From the NCBI GenBank assembly GCA_027065245.1, contig JAMOOS010000306.1, forward strand, positions 1-6,458: DNA of 6,458 nt. Direction: 5' to 3'. The stretch comes from Desulfuromonadaceae bacterium (GTDB lineage Bacteria; Desulfobacterota; Desulfuromonadia; Desulfuromonadales; Desulfuromonadaceae). A program made the position numbers and the translations under genes. Shown here piece by piece: positions 1 to 5,870 of this stretch. Under the pieces are notes generated by a model. It worked only from the letters and a program-made list of their open reading frames with translations. It did no database searches and was not told the origin of the DNA. How positions within the stretch are numbered: the stretch's first letter is position 1; each line of letters opens with the position of its first letter.

Positions 1-648
1 CGCCTCCAGCACTAACGTGCCGCTGCCGCACATGGGGTCGTACAACGGCGCCCCCGCTCGCCCCAGTTCCTCCCAGCCGGCACGCACCAGCAGCGCGGCG
101 GCCAGGTTCTCTTTCAGCGGCGCGCTGCCGCCATCACCGCGATAACCGCGCCGATGCAAACTGTCGCCGGATAAATCGAGGCTCAAAATCATCTCGCTGC
201 CGCGCACAAACAGGTTAAGACGCCAGTCCGGCTGGCGCACCCGAATATCAGGGCGGCAACCGCAGCGATCGCGCAGCCTGTCCACCACGGCGTCTTTCAC
301 CTTGAGCGCGGCATAGCGGGAATGGGTAAAAGCACACGAACGCTGCAAATTGGCATCCACAGCCAAAGTGCAGGCGGCGTCAAAATGCTCCTCCCAGGCA
401 AACGCATACACCGCCGCATATAGCGCCGCAGCGTCGGCAACCTCGGCACGCACCAGCGGCAGCAATATCCGCCCCGCCAGCCGCGACCACAGGCAGCAGC
501 GATACGCCAGACGCAGATCGCCACGAAACTCCACGCCGCTGCGCGTATGGCGCACGTCAGCCGCACCCAGGGCGGCAAGCTCCGCCGCCAGCAGTTCTTC
601 CAAACCTTTGGCGGCGGTGGCAAACAGAGACAGATCGTCGCTATCCAT
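1..648 (-). CDS. rlmL: 23S rRNA (guanine-N2)-methyltransferase RlmL/RlmKL, N-terminal part (cut by window edge)
   Basis: The first 216 codons are present and the reading frame is open to the left edge. RlmL methylates N2 of G2445 in 23S rRNA with S-adenosylmethionine; in gammaproteobacteria the same chain often also carries the RlmK domain (m7G2069). Seen here: an N-terminal 'ATAAKGLEELL' segment (residues 10-20), a THUMP-type RNA-binding region (about 45-155) with 'YAALKVKDAVVD' at 112-123, the family's 'LDLSGDSLHRRGYR' stretch at 157-170, and the SAM-binding motif I 'DPMCGSGT' at 204-211. The family is about 700 residues long, so roughly two thirds lies outside the window, and whether the RlmK half is present cannot be told. 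The ATG at 648 fits the family start ('MDSDDLSLFATAAKG') and has GGTG about 9 bases upstream. It begins 15 bp after the FKBP gene stops, so the two are probably cotranscribed. Recognition is by recalled family motifs. Confidence 0.94.
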   Translation of the reverse strand, partial: MDSDDLSLFATAAKGLEELLAAELAALGAADVRHTRSGVEFRGDLRLAYRCCLWSRLAGRILLPLVRAEVADAAALYAAVYAFAWEEHFDAACTLAVDANLQRSCAFTHSRYAALKVKDAVVDRLRDRCGCRPDIRVRQPDWRLNLFVRGSEMILSLDLSGDSLHRRGYRGDGGSAPLKENLAAALLVRAGWEELGRAGAPLYDPMCGSGTLVLEA

Positions 649-663
649 TACCGCTTTCACCCG

Positions 664-1098
664 CTATGCGGCACCTATCTCAACCAGCTCCAGCGCAAAG
701 TTGAGCGCCTTGCCCGCCATGGGGTGATTGCCGTCCAGGGTAATCTTGTCACCATCAATGGCACTAACAGTAACCACCAGCGGCAAACCCTCTTCAGTCT
801 CGGCCTGCAACTGCATCCCCACTTCCAGATCCAAATCTTCCGGCAGCAGCTCGCGCTCCACCGTCACCAACTGATCGGCGTCGTAATCACCGTAGGCGTC
901 GACAGCCTCGATGCGAACCTGCTTTTTATCACCTGGCTCCATCCCTTCCACCGCTTTTTCAAAGCCGGGGATAACCTGAGATGCGCCAATGGTAAAAACC
1001 AACGGCTCACCACCGGTAGAGGAATCGAACTCGCTGCCATCGTCAAATGTACCCACGTAATGTACCTTTACCTCGTCGCCTTGCGCCGCAGTTGCCAT
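664..1098 (-). CDS. SlyD-like FKBP-type peptidyl-prolyl cis-trans isomerase
   Basis: A 144-residue cytosolic proline isomerase/chaperone of the SlyD/SlpA (FkpB) branch. There is no signal peptide or membrane segment. The FKBP core is split in the SlyD manner: residues 1-69 carry 'VKVHYVGTFDDGSEFDSS' and 'VIPGFEKAVEGMEPGDK' (42-58), followed by 'DAYGDYD' (67-73) entering the inserted flap (IF) chaperone domain (about 70-125), then a return to the core at 'GNHPMAGKALNF' (123-134). It ends at 'LVEIGAA' with no histidine-rich metal-binding tail, unlike E. coli SlyD, so nickel delivery is not supported. The 'VIPGFE' and 'DAYG' segments are closer to SlyD than to SlpA. The start at 1098 is set by AAAGGA ten bases upstream (1109-1114); an ATG at 1112-1110 is out of frame. 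It lies between the PHP gene (35 bp upstream) and rlmL (15 bp downstream), probably in one transcript. Confidence 0.95.
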   Translation of the reverse strand: MATAAQGDEVKVHYVGTFDDGSEFDSSTGGEPLVFTIGASQVIPGFEKAVEGMEPGDKKQVRIEAVDAYGDYDADQLVTVERELLPEDLDLEVGMQLQAETEEGLPLVVTVSAIDGDKITLDGNHPMAGKALNFALELVEIGAA

Positions 1099-1133
1099 AA
1101 TTCGTGCATCCTTTGTGTTTGTTGTTTGTAGTG

Positions 1134-1997
1134 TTATGCCGCCAACGCAGCAAGAAGCTGCTGTAACTCCTCAAAGCAGCCATACGGAATGGCACCAATA
1201 GCGCGTATTTTGCCAAGTTCGGCACCGCCATCTTCTATGCCATGAAAATCGGAACCGCCGGTCACCAGCAGCTCGCGCCGCCGTGCCTGGGTAAGATACC
1301 ACTCAATCTCGGCGCAGTCAGCGCCATTGTTGTACACTTCCATGCCATGCAGACCGATCTCGCGCAACTCGTCGAGAAGACGCTTCATCGCCTGCTGATC
1401 ACGGGTTATATAAGGGGGATGCGCCAGCACGGCCACGCCGCCGCTGGCTTTGATCAGCGCAATGGCCTCATCCACGGGGAAAAAACACTTGGCAATATTG
1501 CATGGCACCAGATAACGGCTAAAGGCATCTTCCACACTGGCGGCATAACCCATGCGCATCAGCTCCATGGCAATATGCGGCCGTCCCACGGCGCCGTCGG
1601 CCCGCGCCTGAACGCGCTCGAAATCCACCGGCTCGTCACCGCGCCGACACAACAGCTCGTTTATTTTGTCGACAATACGCCTACTGCGCTGGCGGCGGAA
1701 GCGTTGAAACTCGTCGAGAGAGGCGCGCAGCACAGCACTGGAGCTGTCAAAACCGTAGCCGAGCAGATGCACATCGTGATACTCGCCCCACACACACGAC
1801 AATTCCACCCCGGAGATCACCTGTATGCCCAAATCGTTGCCAGCACGACGCGCCGGCTCAACGCCGTCGATATTGTCGTGATCGCACAGCGCCAATGCCG
1901 TAACCCCGGCCCGCGCCGCCTTTTCCACCACCTGCTGCGGAGTAAAAAAACCGTCGGAACAACGGCTGTGAATATGTAGATCGATCAAACCGTGCAT
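1134..1997 (-). CDS. PHP-domain phosphoesterase, TrpH/YciV (RNase AM)-like
   Basis: A 287-residue protein of the PHP metal-dependent phosphoesterase superfamily. Relatives include E. coli YciV/RNase AM (a 5'-3' exoribonuclease acting on rRNA 5' ends and short RNAs) and a 3',5'-nucleotide bisphosphate phosphatase. The full set of PHP metal-ligand positions is visible: H8 and H10 ('DLHIH'), D15 ('CSDG'), H40 ('CDHDN'), E65 ('GVELS'), H77 ('HDVHLLG'), H193 ('LAHPP'), and D250 and H252 ('GSDFHG'). Length matches the family (about 290), so the gene looks intact and active. Which substrate it prefers cannot be decided from sequence. I chose the ATG at 1997 over an upstream in-frame TTG at 2021 because GGAGGGG ends two bases before it and the homologous segment 'GLIDLHIHSRCSDG' starts just after it. 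It is first in the PHP-FKBP-rlmL group and has a gene-free leader upstream where its promoter should lie. Confidence 0.93.
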   Translation of the reverse strand: MHGLIDLHIHSRCSDGFFTPQQVVEKAARAGVTALALCDHDNIDGVEPARRAGNDLGIQVISGVELSCVWGEYHDVHLLGYGFDSSSAVLRASLDEFQRFRRQRSRRIVDKINELLCRRGDEPVDFERVQARADGAVGRPHIAMELMRMGYAASVEDAFSRYLVPCNIAKCFFPVDEAIALIKASGGVAVLAHPPYITRDQQAMKRLLDELREIGLHGMEVYNNGADCAEIEWYLTQARRRELLVTGGSDFHGIEDGGAELGKIRAIGAIPYGCFEELQQLLAALAA

Positions 1998-1999
1998 TA

Positions 2000-2006
2000 C
2001 CCCTCC
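2000..2006 (-). promoter_or_regulatory. Strong Shine-Dalgarno sequence fixing the PHP gene start
   Basis: On the minus strand GGAGGGG is followed by TA and the ATG at 1997. This near-consensus ribosome binding site favours the ATG over the in-frame TTG 24 bases upstream, for which no comparable site is seen. Spacing from GGAGG is short (four bases). Confidence 0.75.
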
Positions 2007-2228
2007 ACTACTCGCCACCAATCATCACGAGCAACAGTAACACACCCGCCAGCCACCACCAACAGCTTCAAAGCAAAAACAACCGCTAGTCTGCATGGGA
2101 TAAACAACTGTTTGCCAGTGACCACCAGTTTCCCAACAGACTTTCTGCAATATCTATCCATCTGTGCCTTGATGTCATTGTGCCGGTGTTACAAAATTGC
2201 ATGGGACTTCGATTTGGTCTGTTTACCC
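2007..2228. other. Gene-free seam between hsdR and the PHP-FKBP-rlmL group
   Basis: About 220 bases between the hsdR stop and the PHP start. No reading frame resembling a known protein was found on either strand. The promoter for the PHP-FKBP-rlmL group should lie here on the minus strand, but no convincing -35/-10 pair stands out. A weak inverted repeat lies near 2175-2200 (ATTGTG...ACAAAAT) but has no T-run, so an intrinsic terminator for hsdR is not supported. The stretch around 2100-2225 looks more AT-rich than the flanking housekeeping genes. It marks the change from chromosomal core genes to the restriction locus. No tRNA or clear attachment repeat is visible. Confidence 0.5.
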
Positions 2229-5200
2229 TCATATAGCCTCAGCATAAAACGGCGAAGGCACCGTCGGATAGGCTCGAAAAACGTGTAGAAATATGTCTTC
2301 CGCCTTGGCCACGACCTCTTCTTCCGAATAACTGTCAACCGGCAAGCCGGTCTTATCGCTCCATAGAAAGTCTCGGATTGTTATTCGTACCGTATCACGC
2401 GTTGTTTCCTTATCGCGCCAATGATCAATCTTTAGTTTTTCTGCTTTCAGGGTTTCCAAAAGCTCAACGGCGACTTTTTTTACCCGGTTGATGTCAGCAG
2501 TGCTCAAATCCGGCTTTTTCAACAAATCGAAGAGGGCCAGGGATTCCTCGTCAAGGCCCTCACGTATGGCCCGTCTTTCCTCCTCATCAAGAGCATCTAC
2601 CAGTTCGAACAGGGCTTCAAATGTCTTTTCGATAGTTATCCGGTCCTTCTCACGGTTGTACTCAGCCACAATCTCTTCGTAATGACGCTGAAAATCCGTG
2701 CGCAATGGATTTCGTTCCAAGAGCCGCTGAAGCCTGCTTTCGATGGCCTGTTTCAGGTTCTGGACTGTTGTCCGCTTTGCAGGACTCCGCTCGAACTCTT
2801 TCCGCAGCCGCTCAAAATCGATCTTGCTGATGTCGTAAGGAGCCTGCTCCTCTGCCACCATGTTGGCCTGTGTCACGATGGCTTCATCGACCACTTGGTG
2901 AAGCTTGCGGATGATGTCGGTAATATCCGCGCGGTCCCGGTCCTGCTGCAGGCTCTTGTAAACGATATTTATAGCGCCATATTCCGCGCGATGTGTGTTC
3001 ACGCCCTTGACGTTGATGCAGGCTTTGAACTTCTTAAAGACTTCCCGGCACATCACCTCGAAACGCTTGCGCGTCTCGTCATTCTCGTTAGCTGCTTCCT
3101 TCGCAGCCAGGATAGCGGCATTCCGCTCGAATCCGGTCTTCGTGATGATGTCGTCCAGTGACGCACCGCGCTCAGCCAGGAACACTCGAACGAATGCAAT
3201 GGCTTCCTCCAGGTCAGCCAATAGTTCCTCTTCGGGTTTGGCGGGTTCCCGTTCCCCTTCTTCACCTCCGTGCCCATCATCGGCTCTGCCCGCGAAGGTG
3301 GCCAAGGCCTTGCGCAGGTTTTTGAGGATGCCGCAGTAATCGACGATGAGTCCGTTATTTTTCCCTTCGTTCACACGGTTGGCGCGGGCAATAGCCTGCA
3401 TGAGGGTGTGCGCCTTGAGCGGTTTGTCAAGATAGAGAGTTGATAGACTTGGAACATCGAAGCCGGTCAACCACATGGCGCAGACAATAGCGATCCGGAA
3501 CGGGTGTTCCTCCTCCTTGAACGCCTCGTCCAGATCCATCCGCTGCATGTTACGAAACTGCGGTTTTTCACGCATGGCTGGCGGCAGGTCCATTCCTTCC
3601 TTGATGAGTTTTCGATGGGGCTTGATATCCAGGCCCCACTTCTGGAACTTTTCCACCTCGCCCTGTTCTTCACTGACCACGACAGCCATACGCGTCTGGC
3701 GCATCCATTCAATCTGTCGGCGACGGTATATCTCCTCCTGTTCGTCGGGAACTCTCCCTAATTCGGCTTCCAACTCGTTGATGCGTTTGTTCCAGTACTT
3801 GAATATCAAGTTGTACATCCGTACGCAGGTGACCTTGTCAATGCAGACCAGCATCGCCTTGCCGCTCTCCCACGCATTCGAATAGTGCCGCACGAAATCG
3901 CGGGCGATCTGGTCCAGTCGCTTACCGGCAGTGATAATGTGGTAGTCGCGCTTCAGTTCCCGTTCCAGCCGCTGTTCGACATCCACATCGTCCGTTTCGA
4001 TCTCTTCCAGTTTGGCGGCAATGCGCTCGTTCAGATCACCCACCGCCACGCCGAGCTTATCGCCCCGTGCCTCGTAATAGAGCGGTACAGTGGCCCTGTC
4101 TTTGACTGCCCGCTGAAAATCATAGGTTGAGACGTAATCGCCAAACACCCGCCTGGTGATCTCGTCATCCTTGAACAGTGGCGTACCTGTAAATCCTATG
4201 TAGCTGGCGTTTGGCAATGCATTTCGCATGTTCAGTGCCAGTGTTCCGTACTGCGTCCGGTGTGCCTCGTCAGTTATAACAATGATGTCATCCCGCTGGC
4301 TGTAGCCATAGTCAGGGTCCACATCTTGATTGAATTTTTGAATCAGGGAAAAGATGAGTGCTTTGTGCTGGGCAAGGAGACGGCGCAGATGTCCGCCGCT
4401 GGTTGCGCGGCACGGGTCGCGGTCATTGTCCACAACACCACATCCAGCGAACGTTTTGTAGAGCTGGGTGTCCAGGTCCTCGCGATCAGTCAGAATCAGA
4501 AAGGTGAAATTGCCGCCGAGCTTGCGATGAACCTTGCGGGTAAAAAATACCATCGAGTAGCTCTTGCCGGCGCCCTGGGTATGCCAGAATACCCCCAGCT
4601 TGCCCTGGCGGTTCTTGCGATCCCTTACCGCCTTGATGGCCCGATTGACGCCCAGAAACTGGTGGTTGCGAGCCAGTATTTTCTTTGGCTCGCCGGACGA
4701 ATCGTCAAAGAGGATAAAGTTTTCGACGATGTCCATGAAATATTGCTTCGCGCAGACGCCCCTGAGCAGGGTTTCCATATCCACCACGCCGGGCTCTTCC
4801 TCGGCCAGACGCTTCCACTCGTGAAAGTGCTCCCATCTACTTGAAATGGAGCCGATACGCGCCTTATCGCCGTTGCCTATCATGACAATGGCATTGTGAT
4901 GAAAGAGATGCGGAATGGTGTCCTTGTAATCCGCGAGGTTCTTCTCGTAGGCGGTTCGCAAGTTCTTGTGGATGTTCTTGCACTCGATGAAAAGCAGCGG
5001 CAGGCCGTTTACAAAGCCGATGATGTCCGCCCGGCGGCGGTAAAGATCGCCGCGCACCCACAGTTCACGCACGCACAGGAAGTGGTTATTCTCCGGGATA
5101 TCAAAATCGAAGACCTTAAGACGTTGCCTGACCCGCTCTCCCTTGTCATTGCGCAAGGTCACCTGGACCCCATCTTTGAGCAAAGTGTATTTCTCCCGGT

Positions 5201-5477
5201 TGGTGACCAAAAGTGTCTGCGTCGCGATGGCTGCGGTAATCTGCCGCACGGCGTCGTCGTAAGCGCTCTGGGGTAAACCCGGGTTCAGGTCAACGAGTTT
5301 GAGCCGCAAATACCGGGTGAGGACCACTTCGTGGTCTGATTTTCGCCCCAACAGGCTGTCCGGCCCGAAGTCCTCGTTGTTGTAAGCATACACCGAATCC
5401 CAGCCCAGCTCCTTTTCGAGGTACTCGGCCGTGGTCTGTTGAACCAGAGTGTCTTCGGTATATGCGTTGTATGTCAT
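2229..5477 (-). CDS. hsdR: Type I restriction endonuclease, R (restriction/translocase) subunit HsdR
   Basis: A 1082-residue R subunit. Within the HsdR2-HsdM2-HsdS complex it translocates DNA using ATP and cuts unmethylated DNA far from the recognition site. Domains in order: an HsdR_N nuclease of PD-(D/E)XK type with D151 ('RRADIIG') and E165-x-K167 ('FIECKN'); an SF2 helicase with motif I 'TQGAGKS' (K305), 'LILTDREDLD' (327-336), motif II 'DEAH' (403-406), motif III 'GFTGTP' (428-433), 'LTGFDVP' (670-676) and motif VI 'QAIARANR' (694-701); then a helical C-terminal region (about 730-1082), charged and possibly coiled, of the kind that docks to HsdM. All catalytic residues are present, there is no frameshift, and the length is normal for the family. 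The ATG at 5477 matches the family start ('MTYNAYTEDTLVQQTTAEYLE') and has GTGGGA seven bases upstream. hsdM and hsdS are not in the window. Upstream lie two broken genes in the same orientation. With no partner seen, activity of the complex cannot be inferred. Confidence 0.97.
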   Translation of the reverse strand: MTYNAYTEDTLVQQTTAEYLEKELGWDSVYAYNNEDFGPDSLLGRKSDHEVVLTRYLRLKLVDLNPGLPQSAYDDAVRQITAAIATQTLLVTNREKYTLLKDGVQVTLRNDKGERVRQRLKVFDFDIPENNHFLCVRELWVRGDLYRRRADIIGFVNGLPLLFIECKNIHKNLRTAYEKNLADYKDTIPHLFHHNAIVMIGNGDKARIGSISSRWEHFHEWKRLAEEEPGVVDMETLLRGVCAKQYFMDIVENFILFDDSSGEPKKILARNHQFLGVNRAIKAVRDRKNRQGKLGVFWHTQGAGKSYSMVFFTRKVHRKLGGNFTFLILTDREDLDTQLYKTFAGCGVVDNDRDPCRATSGGHLRRLLAQHKALIFSLIQKFNQDVDPDYGYSQRDDIIVITDEAHRTQYGTLALNMRNALPNASYIGFTGTPLFKDDEITRRVFGDYVSTYDFQRAVKDRATVPLYYEARGDKLGVAVGDLNERIAAKLEEIETDDVDVEQRLERELKRDYHIITAGKRLDQIARDFVRHYSNAWESGKAMLVCIDKVTCVRMYNLIFKYWNKRINELEAELGRVPDEQEEIYRRRQIEWMRQTRMAVVVSEEQGEVEKFQKWGLDIKPHRKLIKEGMDLPPAMREKPQFRNMQRMDLDEAFKEEEHPFRIAIVCAMWLTGFDVPSLSTLYLDKPLKAHTLMQAIARANRVNEGKNNGLIVDYCGILKNLRKALATFAGRADDGHGGEEGEREPAKPEEELLADLEEAIAFVRVFLAERGASLDDIITKTGFERNAAILAAKEAANENDETRKRFEVMCREVFKKFKACINVKGVNTHRAEYGAINIVYKSLQQDRDRADITDIIRKLHQVVDEAIVTQANMVAEEQAPYDISKIDFERLRKEFERSPAKRTTVQNLKQAIESRLQRLLERNPLRTDFQRHYEEIVAEYNREKDRITIEKTFEALFELVDALDEEERRAIREGLDEESLALFDLLKKPDLSTADINRVKKVAVELLETLKAEKLKIDHWRDKETTRDTVRITIRDFLWSDKTGLPVDSYSEEEVVAKAEDIFLHVFRAYPTVPSPFYAEAI

Positions 5478-5515
5478 AAACTTATCCCACCCAATAAATT
5501 TGGATTATCTGCCAA

Positions 5516-5547
5516 CATGGCCCGTTTGGCCCCTTTATGGCCCCTTT
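5516..5547. repeat. 32-bp direct repeat, copy A
   Basis: This copy begins CATGGCCCGTTTGG and ends GGCCCCTTT on the plus strand. It matches copy B (5573-5604) at 30 of 32 positions by eye, differing at 5520 (g/a) and 5530 (c/t). It sits in the spacer upstream of hsdR. On the minus strand it reads as codons K-G-A-I-K-G-P-N-G in the same frame as the end of the broken regulator, so it may derive from a duplicated 3' gene end. Confidence 0.85.
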
Positions 5548-5567
5548 GCGTTTCATAACGAAACGCA
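5547..5567. repeat. Perfect 8-bp hairpin between the two direct repeats
   Basis: Arms TGCGTTTC (5547-5554) and GAAACGCA (5560-5567) are exact reverse complements around a five-base loop. No T-run follows on either strand, so it is not an ordinary intrinsic terminator. Possible roles, all inference: an mRNA-processing or attenuation structure in the leader of hsdR, a dyad for a regulator, or a by-product of the duplication that made the flanking repeats. Confidence 0.7.
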
Positions 5568-5571
5568 TGCC

Positions 5572-5870
5572 TCATGACCCGTTTGGTCCCTTTATGGCCC
5601 CTTTCGCAATGACGTAATAAGTTCCCTTGCCGGTCGTGCCGACCTTTTCAAAAATGCCCTTGGCAACCAAATCTGTCAGATCGCGGTGAGCCGTCCGCTT
5701 CGCTATACCAACCAACTCTTGATACTTTGAATTCGTAACAGAGCCGTGTTCCCTGGCGAATTCTACGGCTCTTTTTTGCCTATCTGATACACCAAGAGCA
5801 GAAAATCGCGCACCGCATAGCGGTCCGCCTGAAGTTCTTTTTGCACGCTACTGACGAATATCTGTTCCAT
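5572..5870 (-). pseudogene. Remnant of ATP-binding (AlbA_2/wHTH-type) regulator, centre deleted and frames shifted
   Basis: From the ATG at 5870 the frame reads 'MEQIFVSSVQKELQADRY' and on to 'AVRDFL', the typical N-terminus (DUF4062-like segment) of large ATP-binding regulators often found beside type I restriction genes. After 35 codons it stops at TAG (5765-5763). One base back, another frame carries that family's C-terminal winged helix: 'SDRQKRAVEFAREHGSVTN', 'YQELVGIAKRTAHRDL', 'LVAKGIFEKVG', 'GKGTYYVI', then 'KGAIKGPNGS' and a TGA at 5574-5572. The hundreds of residues between (AlbA_2 DNA-binding and ATPase-like region) are absent, with the join around 5795-5812. The wHTH frame has no start codon of its own near the join. 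A -1 slip at AAAAAAG (5775-5769) would give a 99-residue fusion of the two ends. The start shares its A with the S8 stop (TAATG), so the two genes were translationally coupled. Family assignment is from recalled motifs. Confidence 0.8.
5573..5604. repeat. 32-bp direct repeat, copy B
   Basis: Partner of 5516-5547, offset by 57 bases (19 codons, so the frame is kept) with 25 bases between the copies. This copy encodes the last residues of the broken regulator (KGAIKGPNGS and stop) on the minus strand. That suggests copy A arose by duplication of this 3' end. Confidence 0.85.

Noticed and set aside
547..1131. Plus-strand open frame of 194 codons
   Set aside because: It is antisense to the FKBP gene and the start of rlmL, both clearly recognisable; low-complexity translation without motifs.
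1242..1979. Long plus-strand open frame of 245 codons
   Set aside because: It lies antisense to the PHP gene, whose minus-strand product has every expected metal-ligand motif. The plus-strand translation resembles no family.
1998..2021. Upstream in-frame TTG start for the PHP protein (eight extra residues)
   Set aside because: The extra residues are encoded across the strong GGAGGGG ribosome binding site, and the family N-terminus begins after the ATG at 1997.
4260..4844. Plus-strand open frame of 194 codons inside hsdR
   Set aside because: It is antisense to the conserved helicase region of HsdR, and its openness follows from the codon constraint on the other strand.
5504..5509. GATAAT on the minus strand as a -10 box for hsdR
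   Set aside because: No acceptable -35 element is found 16-18 bases upstream and there is no extended -10, so a promoter is not supported.
5547..5567. Intrinsic terminator before hsdR
   Set aside because: The stem is perfect but no run of T follows on either strand.
5516..5604. CRISPR array
   Set aside because: There are only two repeat copies, one is coding sequence of the upstream remnant, and the single spacer is a hairpin. No cas gene is present.
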